Shown here: positions 1-7,307 of the stretch, one piece after another
Layout: each line of letters begins with the position of its first letter
Numbering within the stretch: position 1 is the stretch's first letter
Assembly: GCA_002315655.1 (NCBI GenBank)
Contig: DCHO01000081.1
Span: 124,294 to 136,914, forward strand
DNA length: 12,621 bases
Direction: 5' to 3'
From: Christensenella sp. UBA1750
GTDB taxonomy: Bacteria > Bacillota > Clostridia > Christensenellales > UBA1750
Translations under genes and position numbers: made by a program
Notes under the pieces: model-generated
The model's input: the letters and a program-made list of their open reading frames with translations, nothing else
Databases searched by the model: none
What the model was told of the DNA's origin: nothing

Positions 1-51
1 ATGTTTTTTTAGCGGTAACAACCGAAAACTGAAAAATTTGTTTTTTCGTTG

Positions 52-80
52 TAGACATAACTACATTTCTGCGATATACT
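52..80 (+). promoter_or_regulatory. Candidate sigma-70-type promoter for the URO-D-like gene
   Basis: TAGACA (52-57) and TATACT (75-80) are separated by exactly 17 bases; each matches the sigma-A consensus at 5 of 6 positions. Transcription would start near base 87, leaving a leader of about 155 bases before the start codon at 242. I see no clear riboswitch or terminator in that leader. The rest of 1-241 is AT-rich at its left end and holds no convincing gene. Confidence 0.45.
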
Positions 81-241
81 GCGGATGGCTATATTCAGAT
101 TGTGTCGTAAATCATGAAAGAATCGGAAAGCGGGTCTATCTTGAATGTGGCATGAATTACGACAGAACGGCGCTTGTCGCTGGGGCGAATACCATCGCGG
201 ATAGAGTGGTATTTTCAAAAAACATGAAAGGCAAACAGAAT

Positions 242-1258
242 ATGAACAAAAGAGATATTATAATGCAGACGATTCGGCATCAGGGCGGCAATGTGGTGCC
301 GTTCTGTATCCGACTGACAGATGAAGCGCATGAATTATACGATGACGCGCTTTTACGCGATTACCGGAATACGGAGGTTATGGATGATTTCCGTGCCGGA
401 AAGCTGTCAAAACAGGAAGCAGTATCCCTCTCTATCGGGAATTTTATGTTTGAAGCACCTTTTCCGTGGTGGAGCTGGGACTATGAAAAGCTGCCTGCCG
501 TCTATCATGACCCGTATGAAACGCCGGATATGATGCCGCCGACAACCGATGCGGATGAAGCAGCGTTTGGTGCTTCTTTTGAAAAAACAAGGTACATCCG
601 GGAAAAATACGGTGTTTATATGTCTGCGCTCGTGTGGGGAAGTCATTGGGAGAAGGCGTATTTCACACGCGGAATTGAAGCGATGTTAGCCGATTTTGCT
701 GCCGCACCGGAATTTGTCGGAGAACTTCTGACCTTTATCATCCATAAAAACATGGAATATCTGAACCGTATTTTGCAGTGTCCTGATTATGACGGGATCC
801 TGCTCGGAAGCGATTGGGGCACACAGCGCGATATGATGTTCAGTCCGACATCGTGGCGCAAACTGATAGCACCCGGTGAATTGACAGAATACGATGCTAT
901 CCATGCCGCGGGCAAGGATGTCATGGTGCATTCCTGTGGCTGTATATTGAAGATCATGCAGGATCTTTGCGATATGGGTGTGGATATTCTGAATCCGGTT
1001 CAGCCGGAATGTATGGATCTTGCGTTTCTGAAACAGAACTACGGTCACAGGATAACCTTCTGGGGCGGTATTTCGACCCAGAGGGTGCTTCCGGGTGGTA
1101 CCCCGTCCGAGGTTGCGGCAGAAACCGAGCGTGTCATACGGCTTCTGAGTCAGAACGGCGGATATATTACCTGCAGCAGTCAGGAAATCCAGACAGATGT
1201 TCCGTATGAGAATCTGAGAGCATTGATAGACACCGCTCGGGAATTTGCCGGACTATAA
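242..1258 (+). CDS. Uroporphyrinogen decarboxylase (URO-D/MtaA)-family protein, probable corrinoid-dependent methyltransferase type
   Basis: Encodes 338 aa with the C-terminal layout of the URO-D superfamily (PF01208), a TIM barrel that includes true uroporphyrinogen decarboxylase and the MtaA/MtbA-type methyltransferases that move methyl groups between corrinoid proteins and thiols. The HxC...C zinc signature of the methyltransferase branch is present: His230-Ser-Cys232 in a VMVHSCG segment, and Cys311 in GGYITCSSQ. The segments WGGISTQ and DVPYENLRALIDTA are also typical of this branch. I chose the start at 242 because AAAGG (227-231) precedes it at a workable distance; the frame stays open upstream to 38 and a second ATG lies at 224, but neither has a ribosome binding site. 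The protein is cytoplasmic, with no signal peptide. No corrinoid protein or cobalamin gene lies beside it, so the substrate is unknown. A role in haem synthesis is unlikely, given the zinc motif and isolated context. Confidence 0.85.
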   Translation: MNKRDIIMQTIRHQGGNVVPFCIRLTDEAHELYDDALLRDYRNTEVMDDFRAGKLSKQEAVSLSIGNFMFEAPFPWWSWDYEKLPAVYHDPYETPDMMPPTTDADEAAFGASFEKTRYIREKYGVYMSALVWGSHWEKAYFTRGIEAMLADFAAAPEFVGELLTFIIHKNMEYLNRILQCPDYDGILLGSDWGTQRDMMFSPTSWRKLIAPGELTEYDAIHAAGKDVMVHSCGCILKIMQDLCDMGVDILNPVQPECMDLAFLKQNYGHRITFWGGISTQRVLPGGTPSEVAAETERVIRLLSQNGGYITCSSQEIQTDVPYENLRALIDTAREFAGL

Positions 1259-1370
1259 GTGTCGTTTCCCATAACCGAAGAATCGGGACAGAGGGACTGC
1301 GGCTTTCCCGTGCCGTCTGCCGGATTTAGCTCGAATAAGATTCCGGCGGAATGATAAAACCGAACAGACA

Positions 1371-1414
1371 AAACGCCCTCGAGCTGTGTCTTTTGATGCG
1401 GCTCGGGGGTGTTT
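1371..1414 (+). terminator. Terminator-like hairpin after the URO-D-like gene
   Basis: The arms 1371-1384 (AAACGCCCTCGAGC) and 1401-1414 (GCTCGGGGGTGTTT) can form a 14-bp stem with two G-T wobbles around a 16-base loop. The flanking A-run and T-run are part of the stem. The downstream T-tract is short and broken (TTTCTGT), so termination may be partial. It lies 113 bases after the stop codon at 1258. Confidence 0.55.
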
Positions 1415-1542
1415 CTGTGGCCTGCATGGAAAGAGAAAATGACAATATACCGGGGTTTGGAGTGAAAATCGAATTGTGAGTGAAATTTATGACAACGAAC
1501 GTTTATGAATGTAACAATGTTGTTTCTATATGCCGGTAAGGG

Positions 1543-1571
1543 TTTACATGATAGGGGATGGATTGTACAAT
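1543..1571 (+). promoter_or_regulatory. Promoter for the beta-helix surface protein gene
   Basis: TTTACA (1543-1548) and TACAAT (1566-1571) are 17 bases apart, a close match to the sigma-A consensus. The predicted transcript start near 1578 leaves about 130 bases of leader before the ATG at 1708. Confidence 0.6.
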
Positions 1572-1612
1572 GCTTTTTGCACGGACATACTGTGCACGTT
1601 TATGAAAAAAGC
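1572..1612 (+). other. Hairpin at the 5' end of the surface-protein leader
   Basis: TGCAC (1578-1582) pairs with GTGCA (1592-1596) around a 9-base loop. The outer arms GCTTTT (1572-1577) and AAAAGC (1607-1612) can extend it across a 10-base bulge on the 3' side. It overlaps the predicted start of transcription, so only the inner stem would surely be in the RNA. The role is unknown. Confidence 0.3.
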
Positions 1613-1707
1613 GGGGGTTGAGGCAAGGACAGAGCTGCGCGACAGATACTGCGAAATTCATGTTCTTCACGGAATTCCCAAACGATTTCAGAAAGGTTTG
1701 TATATTT

Positions 1708-3933
1708 ATGAAAAAGCGTTTACTATCTTATTTCTTAGCGCTTACCATGTTGCTTGCTCTCATTCCGGCGATGAGCGTCACGGCGTTGGCTGTTGATGCC
1801 ATTGAAGTTGCCGCTGATTTGCAGGACGCAATTGACGTGGCGGCTTCCGGCAGCACCATTCGCCTGACTGCTGACATTTCGGAAAACATTACCATTCCGG
1901 CTGATAAGGAGATCATCCTCGACCTGAACGGCTATGTGCTCTCCGCATCTTCTTCTGATAGCAGCGTGATTACCAATAACGGCACGCTGACGATTCAGGA
2001 CAGCAGTATTGAACTTTCTGTAATTGATCGAAACAACCATCGCTTCAAAGTCAGTGAGAACGGTCTGTGGGAATTTGATGACAGTATAGCTTCCGATAAT
2101 GCGGATTATATATATGATGAGCCAGGCCAAATGAATCCGCACAAAAAGAATGCGCCTGCGATTACGGAAAAAGGCACAGTCATCGAAATATACGGCGGCG
2201 TCATCACCGGCGGCATCGGCAGCGGATACGGTATGGGCGGCGGCGTAACCAACAACGGAACCTTCACGCTTGCATCCGGCAATATTGTCGGCAACACTCC
2301 CGCCGACAGCGATGGCAGTCAAGGCGGCGGCGTTGCCAACAGCAATAACGGAACGTTCGTTATGAACGGCGGAAGCATTATCGGTAACTATTCTTATCAT
2401 GGCGGCGGCGGTATTTTCAATTATTCCGGAACCGTTCGTATGAACAACGGAGCCATTTTGTATAACACAGCCAAGGAAAGCGGCGGAGGCATCGGCAACG
2501 ACGGAACCGTCATAATCACAGGCGGCAGTATCAGCAAAAATACAGCCGGAAACATTGGCGGCGGAATGTATATTAGCGGCGGAATTCAAATTCCCAGAGG
2601 ACTGTTCCTTCCGGGCGGTTCCTTAAAGATCGGCGGCACGGCAAAAATCTATGATAATTCCGGCGTAAAGGGAAACAATGTAGCTGTTTTCAGCAATAGT
2701 CCTAATATTACAATAGGCACTTCGACAAACGGAACAGACGGCAACGAAGTGCTCAAGCCGACGGAAGAAATGTACGTTGGGGTTTCGGTGATTGCCGCAT
2801 CTCCCGATCCGGAGGCACCTACATCCGGAGCATTCACTGAAAACGGCACCAAGGACGATGTGGATTATTTCTTCAGCGATGATGCAAATTACCAGGTAGC
2901 TTACAACGACGAAGGGTATCTGGAACTGATTGAAAAAACATATTCCTGCATATATTCTGCTTCTCTCACCGAAGGCGAACAGACGCTCCTTCTCGGTGGC
3001 ACGGAAGCGGGCGAGTTCACCATCGCCGGAGACTGCTGCAAGGGCTTTACGCTGAAAGATGAAAACGGCAAGTACATCACCTTTGAAAACGGCGCGCTCA
3101 AGACTGACAGCGATAACGCATTTACCTGGAAATACGACGGCGGGCTGTATGCGGAGACCAGAACCACGGTAAAATTCGGCTATGGCTTCTGGGGCTGCAC
3201 GATGCCCAAGGTCACGAAGCAGTATCTCTCCTTCGACGGTGAGAAGCTTTCCCTGTCAGGCTGCAAGGTCTGCGCCCGGATTCAGGTAATGTCAGAGAAG
3301 CATACCTATAAGTACCTCCACGATGGCGACGGCAAGCATGAGGCTTACTGTATCAAGTGCGGCCATCATGAGGAACCCGAGGAGCACACCTACGGCGAAA
3401 ACGGCTACTGCGAGTGCGGCAAGCTGAACCCCGATCTGTGCTGTATTTCCGATGTTAAAGTGACGGATAAAAAGATCACTTTCTACAGCGGCTGTTGGTA
3501 TTGCACAAGAAAGACCACAAAGGTTCAGTACACCATTTGCCCCAAGACGAAGAATGTCGGCGTGAAGAAGGTCGAGTATTCCCTTGATAACGAAAAGTGG
3601 ACCTTCGGTACCGTCTTTACTTCTCCTGTCAGCCTAAAAGAGTTCTACATCCGCGTGACGGACACGAACGGAAAGGTGACGAATTGGAAGTATGAAAATG
3701 GCGTCGTCACCCCGATTGAAGGGCCGTATATTCTGATCGACGGAACAAAATATGCCATTACCGACGGAATGACCTGGGAACAATTCACCGAGACCTATAC
3801 CGAGTTCAACTGCGGGTGCGGACACGTCTGCAAAGGCACTTCATGCCTGAAACTTGGCGAAAACTGGGTCAACTGGGATGAAACAAATCCCGTTCCCGGA
3901 GAAAGCTACACACTGGAAGAAAATGTGATCTGA
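1708..3933 (+). CDS. Large secreted protein: right-handed beta-helix domain plus Cys-rich C-terminal half
   Basis: Encodes 741 aa. Residues 1-28 form a signal peptide (MKKR, a hydrophobic core, then a TALA cleavage site before VDAIE). Residues 30-110 resemble the N-terminal cap of Pro-rich or pectate-lyase-like surface proteins (AADLQDAID...STIRLTADI...ITIPADKEIILDLNG). Residues 177-290 carry about four Gly/Asn-rich turns, each starting GGG and reading roughly GGGhxNxGTh.hxxGxIxxN, typical of parallel beta-helix surface repeats. The first 413 residues have no cysteine; the remaining 328 have 19, including pairs CKVC (519-522), CIKC (548-551), CEC (568-570), CC (443-444, 578-579) and CWYC (596-599). 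I found no LPxTG motif, SLH domain, choline-binding repeat or C-terminal membrane anchor, so attachment is unexplained and release is possible. GAAAGG (1691-1696) supports the start at 1708. Its own promoter and terminator suggest a monocistronic unit. The function is unknown; adhesion or glycan binding is a guess. Confidence 0.8.
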   Translation: MKKRLLSYFLALTMLLALIPAMSVTALAVDAIEVAADLQDAIDVAASGSTIRLTADISENITIPADKEIILDLNGYVLSASSSDSSVITNNGTLTIQDSSIELSVIDRNNHRFKVSENGLWEFDDSIASDNADYIYDEPGQMNPHKKNAPAITEKGTVIEIYGGVITGGIGSGYGMGGGVTNNGTFTLASGNIVGNTPADSDGSQGGGVANSNNGTFVMNGGSIIGNYSYHGGGGIFNYSGTVRMNNGAILYNTAKESGGGIGNDGTVIITGGSISKNTAGNIGGGMYISGGIQIPRGLFLPGGSLKIGGTAKIYDNSGVKGNNVAVFSNSPNITIGTSTNGTDGNEVLKPTEEMYVGVSVIAASPDPEAPTSGAFTENGTKDDVDYFFSDDANYQVAYNDEGYLELIEKTYSCIYSASLTEGEQTLLLGGTEAGEFTIAGDCCKGFTLKDENGKYITFENGALKTDSDNAFTWKYDGGLYAETRTTVKFGYGFWGCTMPKVTKQYLSFDGEKLSLSGCKVCARIQVMSEKHTYKYLHDGDGKHEAYCIKCGHHEEPEEHTYGENGYCECGKLNPDLCCISDVKVTDKKITFYSGCWYCTRKTTKVQYTICPKTKNVGVKKVEYSLDNEKWTFGTVFTSPVSLKEFYIRVTDTNGKVTNWKYENGVVTPIEGPYILIDGTKYAITDGMTWEQFTETYTEFNCGCGHVCKGTSCLKLGENWVNWDETNPVPGESYTLEENVI
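2236..2577 (+). repeat. Beta-helix repeat array inside the surface protein
   Basis: GGG-containing turns begin at residues 177, 206, 232, 259 and 284 of the protein, spaced 25-29 residues apart. Each shares a pattern of GGG, one or more Asn, GT, a hydrophobic strand, GG or NG, and a closing Asn. At DNA level this gives recurring GGCGGC runs. The repeats are diverged, so they are unlikely to be a recent duplication or a slippage hotspot. Confidence 0.65.
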
Positions 3934-3993
3934 TTGCAGATGGCAAAGGTTCAAATCGCTAATTTACGCACATCCCGTAAACAAAATGATTTA

Positions 3994-4038
3994 TGGCTCC
4001 GAGACTGATGAAATTTCAGCTCCCGGAGCCACTTTTTT
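3994..4038 (+). terminator. Intrinsic terminator of the surface-protein gene
   Basis: TGGCTCCG (3994-4001) pairs with CGGAGCCA (4024-4031). The stem can continue through a small internal loop with CTGA/TCAG, followed by a T-run at 4033-4038. It ends 17 bases before the -35 box of the T-box promoter, insulating the two units. Confidence 0.85.
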
Positions 4039-4054
4039 CCGCAAATTTCACCCC

Positions 4055-4083
4055 TTGACATCCCCGACGATTTGTGCTAAAAA
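4055..4083 (+). promoter_or_regulatory. Promoter of the T-box/trpXYZ unit
   Basis: A perfect TTGACA (4055-4060) lies 17 bases before TAAAAA (4078-4083), and TGC directly before the -10 box gives an extended -10 element. Transcription would begin near 4090, just before the conserved 5' part of T-box Stem I. Confidence 0.7.
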
Positions 4084-4089
4084 TATCAT

Positions 4090-4373
4090 AAACCGATGAG
4101 GAAGAGGGAGTAAGCGAGCTTCCGGTCTCCATCCAGAGAGCCGTGGGCGGTGGGATCACGGCAGAGACGATTCGCTGAAATGGGCTTCTAAGGGCAAGCA
4201 GAAAAAGAGTGATCTTGAGTATGGGCGACGGAGTTGTGACCCTCCGTAAACAAAAGGCAGCGCATCATGTCGTGCGCGTGAAAAGCGGCCGTTTTTCGGC
4301 AAGCCGGGTGGCACCGCAGGATTTTATCATCCTGTCCCAGCAGTTTATTTTGCGGGGACAGGATTTTTCTTTT
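4090..4373 (+). promoter_or_regulatory. T-box riboswitch leader, predicted tryptophan (tRNA-Trp) specificity
   Basis: T-box leaders bind a specific uncharged tRNA and then allow read-through. Here Stem I begins with the GATGAG K-turn element (4095-4100). GAAG (4101-4104) pairs with CTTC (4185-4188). AGTA (4109-4112) faces GAA (4177-4179) as the loop E pair below the AGCGA/TCGCT helix (4113-4117 with 4172-4176). The distal AGAGAG (4135-4140) and GGTGGGA (4149-4155) elements are present. Stem III is GCGCA/TGCGC (4260-4264 with 4273-4277). The T-box core is GGGTGGCACCGC (4306-4317). The antiterminator is fully visible: GGG 4306-4308 with CCC 4336-4338, a 7-base bulge TGGCACC, then CAGGAT 4317-4322 with ATCCTG 4329-4334. 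The specifier loop reads GAAATGGG, so AUG and UGG overlap. The bulge base C4312 pairs with a G73 discriminator, as in tRNA-Trp, and not with A73 of tRNA-Met. Confidence 0.93.
4329..4373 (+). terminator. Regulated terminator of the T-box leader
   Basis: ATCCTGTCCC (4329-4338) pairs perfectly with GGGACAGGAT (4355-4364), followed by TTTTTCTTTT (4364-4373). Its left arm is the same segment used by the antiterminator, so the two structures exclude each other. Bases 4374-4472 between it and trpX hold only the trpX ribosome binding site. Confidence 0.93.
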
Positions 4374-4472
4374 CCCGAAGAAAGGAACACAATATGATTA
4401 GGCTGACAAAACGATGGCGGCGTGGTGTGATTCTCCGTCCCACTTCTCCAAACTACCGAAAGGAAAAACAAA

Positions 4473-5513
4473 ATGAAAAAGATTCTTACGCTTGTGATCG
4501 TTCTTATGCTGCTTGTTTCTCTCACCGCCTGTTCTAATGCGCCCAAGTCCAATGTTGACGAGCAGGGAAGAACCGTCTATAAGGTCGGCATCTGCAACTA
4601 TGTGGATGACGCATCCTTAAATCAGATCGTGCAGAATATCGAAAATCAGCTTGCCGCCATCGGTGCGGAAAAGAACGTGGTCTTCGACATTTCCTACGAT
4701 AACTGCTATGCGGACGCTTCTGTGCTGAATCAGATCATTGCCAACTTTATTGCGGATAAAGTGGATTTGATGGTGGGCGTGGCGACCCCTGTGGCCATGG
4801 CCATGCAGACCGCCACAGAGGAAAACGGTATCCCCGTGGTGTTCTCCGCCGTGTCCGATCCGCTCTCCGCAGGACTGCTTGCCGACCTGAATGCCCCCGG
4901 TGCGAATCTGACCGGCACTTCGGATTACTTGGACACCAACGCCGTGATGAACCTGATCTTCGCCGCGAATCCCGACACGAAGAACATTGCGCTGCTCTAT
5001 GACGTGGGGCAGGATTCCTCCGCGACTCCCATCGCCGCAGCCAAGGCCTATCTGGACGAAAAGGGCATTGCCTACAAGGAATACACCGGAACCAACGTGG
5101 ATGAGGTGATTCTTGCCGCGCAGGCCATCGTGGCGGACGGCGCGGACGCCGTGTTCACGCCCACGGACAACACCATCATGACCGCAGAGCTCTCCATCTA
5201 TGAAATGCTGGCAAATGCGGGCATTCCGCATTACACCGGCGCGAACTCCTTTGCCTTGAATGGCGCGTTCTTGGGTTATGGCGTGGACTACGCCAACCTC
5301 GGCGCGGAGACCGCCAACATGGTTGCTTCCGTTCTGTTGGACGGCAAAAAGCCCGCAGAGCTGGCGGTCATGACCTTCGACAACGGCACAGCGACCGTCA
5401 ATACCGAGACCTGCGCCGCTTTGGGTTATGATTTCAATACGATATCTTCCGCCTTTGCGCCCTTTTGCACCAAGGTGGAATCCATCGTCACCGCAGAGGA
5501 ATTTGACAAATAA
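4473..5513 (+). CDS. trpX: Predicted tryptophan ABC transporter substrate-binding lipoprotein (TrpX-type)
   Basis: Encodes 346 aa of the ABC_sub_bind family (PF04392/COG2984), the extracellular binding component of TrpXYZ-type importers. Residues 1-20 form a lipoprotein signal peptide with lipobox LTAC and lipidation at Cys20, so the mature protein is tethered to the outer face of the membrane. Family segments seen include VGVATPVAMAMQ (101-112), PVVFSAVSDP (121-130), GTSD (148-151) and FTPTDN (228-233), spread over a two-lobe periplasmic-binding fold. AAAGGA (4459-4464) sits 8 bases before the start. It is the first gene after the T-box and is followed 24 bases later by its permease. The tryptophan assignment rests on the family name plus the T-box base evidence; members without a T-box are often annotated only as uncharacterised transporters. 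Confidence 0.87.
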   Translation: MKKILTLVIVLMLLVSLTACSNAPKSNVDEQGRTVYKVGICNYVDDASLNQIVQNIENQLAAIGAEKNVVFDISYDNCYADASVLNQIIANFIADKVDLMVGVATPVAMAMQTATEENGIPVVFSAVSDPLSAGLLADLNAPGANLTGTSDYLDTNAVMNLIFAANPDTKNIALLYDVGQDSSATPIAAAKAYLDEKGIAYKEYTGTNVDEVILAAQAIVADGADAVFTPTDNTIMTAELSIYEMLANAGIPHYTGANSFALNGAFLGYGVDYANLGAETANMVASVLLDGKKPAELAVMTFDNGTATVNTETCAALGYDFNTISSAFAPFCTKVESIVTAEEFDK

Positions 5514-5537
5514 ACACAGATTGGACAGGACACACAA

Positions 5538-6464
5538 ATGGCTTTTTTTGAAACGGTTTTAGGACTTTCCCAGACGGCACTGGAATTGGGACTGATCTCG
5601 GCACTGACGGTGCTGGCGCTGTTCCTTTCCTATTCCATGCTCAATGTCTGCGACCTTTCCACCGACGGCTGCTTTACCTTGGGCGCGGCAGTGGGTGCGG
5701 TGGTGGCACTTTCGGGACATCCGCTGCTGTCGATTCCCGCAGCTATGCTGGCGGGGATGCTCTCCGGCCTCATTACAGCCTTTCTGCAAACCCGCATGGG
5801 CATCAATTCGCTGTTGGCCGGCATCATTGTCAACACTGCACTGTATTCCGTCAACATTGCCGTGATGGGTAATGCTTCCCTGCTCAACATGAACAAGGTG
5901 GAGACTGTCTTTACAAAAATGCAGGCTGTATTATCCGGCACCTTTCTCTCCGGCCAGTATAAGCTCATCGTGGCACTGATTGCAGTGGCGTTTACTGTGC
6001 TGTTCCTGTCGCTGTTCCTGAAAACCCGCTTGGGGCTGGCCATCCGCGCCACGGGCAACAACCCCGACATGGTGCGCTCCTCGTCCATCAATCCCATTTT
6101 CACTACCACCGTGGGGCTGTGCGTTGCCAATGCTTTTACTGCCTTATCCGGTTGTCTGCTGGCGCAGAGCCAGAAATCGGTGTCCATCGACATCGGGCAG
6201 GGGATGGTCACGATTGCGCTGGCCTCGCTGCTCATGGGCACGGTGCTGCTCAATCGCAGAAGCGTACCGCTGCAGGCTGTGGGCGCGGTGTTGGGTGCAA
6301 TTCTCTTCCGCATCGTATATACCATCGCTCTGCGCTTTGATATGCCGGCCTCCATGCTGAAGCTGGTTTCCTCTGTGATCGTCATTGTCGCCATTTCAGG
6401 CCCCTATCTGAAACAAAAGATGCCGACCATCCTGCGCCGCATCAAGACGAAGGAGGGAAAGTAA
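5538..6464 (+). CDS. trpY: ABC transporter permease of the TrpXYZ importer (TrpY-type)
   Basis: Encodes 308 aa, an integral membrane protein of the BPD_transp_2 (LivH/RbsC-like, PF02653) group, COG4120. Hydrophobic segments run at about 15-35, 45-60, 64-84, 92-111, 142-161, 186-209, 222-238, 246-266 and 273-290. Typical family stretches are LNVCDLSTDGCFTLGAA (35-51) near the N-terminus and the cytoplasmic coupling loop KTRLGLAIRATGNNPDMV (162-179). The C-terminus is basic and cytoplasmic (RRIKTKEGK). AGGA (5527-5530) precedes the ATG by 7 bases. Its stop codon abuts the start of the ATPase gene with no spacer, as expected for translationally coupled subunits of one complex. Confidence 0.9.
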   Translation: MAFFETVLGLSQTALELGLISALTVLALFLSYSMLNVCDLSTDGCFTLGAAVGAVVALSGHPLLSIPAAMLAGMLSGLITAFLQTRMGINSLLAGIIVNTALYSVNIAVMGNASLLNMNKVETVFTKMQAVLSGTFLSGQYKLIVALIAVAFTVLFLSLFLKTRLGLAIRATGNNPDMVRSSSINPIFTTTVGLCVANAFTALSGCLLAQSQKSVSIDIGQGMVTIALASLLMGTVLLNRRSVPLQAVGAVLGAILFRIVYTIALRFDMPASMLKLVSSVIVIVAISGPYLKQKMPTILRRIKTKEGK

Positions 6465-7250
6465 ATGCTGAAGCTCAACGATGTGACCCTGACCTTCTCC
6501 CGCGGCACGCAGGATGCAAAGACGGTGCTTAACCACATCAGCCTTCATGTGAAGAAGGGGGATTTCATCTCCATTATCGGTGCGAACGGTGCGGGAAAAT
6601 CCACACTGTTCAACGCCGTCTGCGGCAGCCTTCTGACCGATTCCGGCAGCATTATTTTAGATGGAGTGGATGTGACCACCATGCCGGAGCACAAGCGTGC
6701 AAAGGTCATCGGGCGGCTGTATCAGGATCCCATGCGCGGCAGCGCACCGGGCATGAGCATTGAAGAAAACCTTGCACTGGCTTCCGGGCACGGCGGCTGG
6801 CTCTCTGCCATCTCCAAGGCGGATAAGAAGCTGTTCCGGGACAGGCTTGCGCTGCTCAATATGGGTCTGGAAGACCGTATGAAGCAGCAGGTGGGGCTGC
6901 TTTCCGGCGGGCAGCGGCAGGCCTTGACGCTTATGATGGCGACCGTCAACCCGCCAAAGCTCCTGTTGCTGGACGAGCACACCGCCGCCCTTGACCCAGC
7001 CACGGCGGAAAAGGTGCTGGCACTTACCAAGTCCATTGTGGAGGAACAGAAACTCACCTGCCTGATGATAACCCACAATATGCAGTCCGCCCTCGATTTG
7101 GGCAACCGCACGCTGATGATGAACAACGGGAAAATCATCTTGGATGTGGAAGGCGAGGAAAGGAAAGGCCTCACCGTGTCCGATCTGCTGGATAGGTTCC
7201 GTCAGGTCTCAAAACAGGAATTGGACAACGATAAAATCCTGTTATCTTAA
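6465..7250 (+). CDS. trpZ: ABC transporter ATP-binding subunit of the TrpXYZ importer (TrpZ-type)
   Basis: Encodes 261 aa with a complete nucleotide-binding domain: Walker A GANGAGKST (39-47), Q-loop Gln87, signature LSGGQ (146-150), Walker B LLLLD with catalytic Glu171 (166-171), D-loop ALDP (175-178) and switch His204. The length and LivF/G-like sequence fit COG1101, the partner of the COG2984 and COG4120 subunits upstream. AGGAGG (6451-6456) lies inside the end of trpY, 8 bases before the ATG. The protein would sit on the inner face of the membrane and power uptake. The next gene begins 57 bases downstream without an obvious terminator. Confidence 0.93.
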   Translation: MLKLNDVTLTFSRGTQDAKTVLNHISLHVKKGDFISIIGANGAGKSTLFNAVCGSLLTDSGSIILDGVDVTTMPEHKRAKVIGRLYQDPMRGSAPGMSIEENLALASGHGGWLSAISKADKKLFRDRLALLNMGLEDRMKQQVGLLSGGQRQALTLMMATVNPPKLLLLDEHTAALDPATAEKVLALTKSIVEEQKLTCLMITHNMQSALDLGNRTLMMNNGKIILDVEGEERKGLTVSDLLDRFRQVSKQELDNDKILLS

Positions 7251-7307
7251 AACAAAAAAACACATTGGAAAATCACCTTGGCCTGTTTCTGCGTGAAAGG
7301 AGCTTTT

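Larger units (their letters stand above)
1259..1707. other. Intergenic region between the URO-D-like and surface-protein genes
   Basis: This 449-base stretch contains no supportable gene. It holds a small inverted repeat GCCGGA/TCCGGC (1319-1324 with 1342-1347), the terminator-like hairpin at 1371-1414, the promoter at 1543-1571 and a leader of about 130 bases. Open frames crossing 1530-1796 lack ribosome binding sites and read like no known protein. Confidence 0.6.

Noticed and set aside
38..241. N-terminal extension of the URO-D-like protein (starts at 38 or 224)
   Set aside because: Neither start has a ribosome binding site, the extra residues do not resemble the family, and the candidate promoter (52-80) lies inside the extension.
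1530..1796. Small open frame in the surface-protein leader
   Set aside because: It overlaps the promoter (1543-1571) and the true gene start, and its product shows no recognisable pattern.
2236..2577. Recurrent GGCGGC motifs considered as a tandem or CRISPR-like array
   Set aside because: The spacing is a multiple of three and the repeats are diverged codons for Gly-Gly in beta-helix turns, not identical direct repeats with spacers.
1735..2589. Minus-strand open frame opposite the beta-helix region
   Set aside because: It is Ala/Ser-rich and arises from the GGC and AAC repeats of the real gene; no promoter or ribosome binding site is visible.
4180..4182. AUG as a methionine specifier in the T-box
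   Set aside because: It is possible by position, but the bulge base C4312 does not match the A73 discriminator of tRNA-Met, and the downstream genes are TrpXYZ-type.
4209..4397. Small open frame inside the T-box leader
   Set aside because: It lies across the T-box core and terminator, has no ribosome binding site, and conserved RNA structure explains the sequence.
4617..5537. 306-codon open frame on the minus strand opposite trpX
   Set aside because: It is rich in His, Gly and Arg, as expected of an antisense shadow of GC-rich coding DNA, and lacks recognisable motifs.
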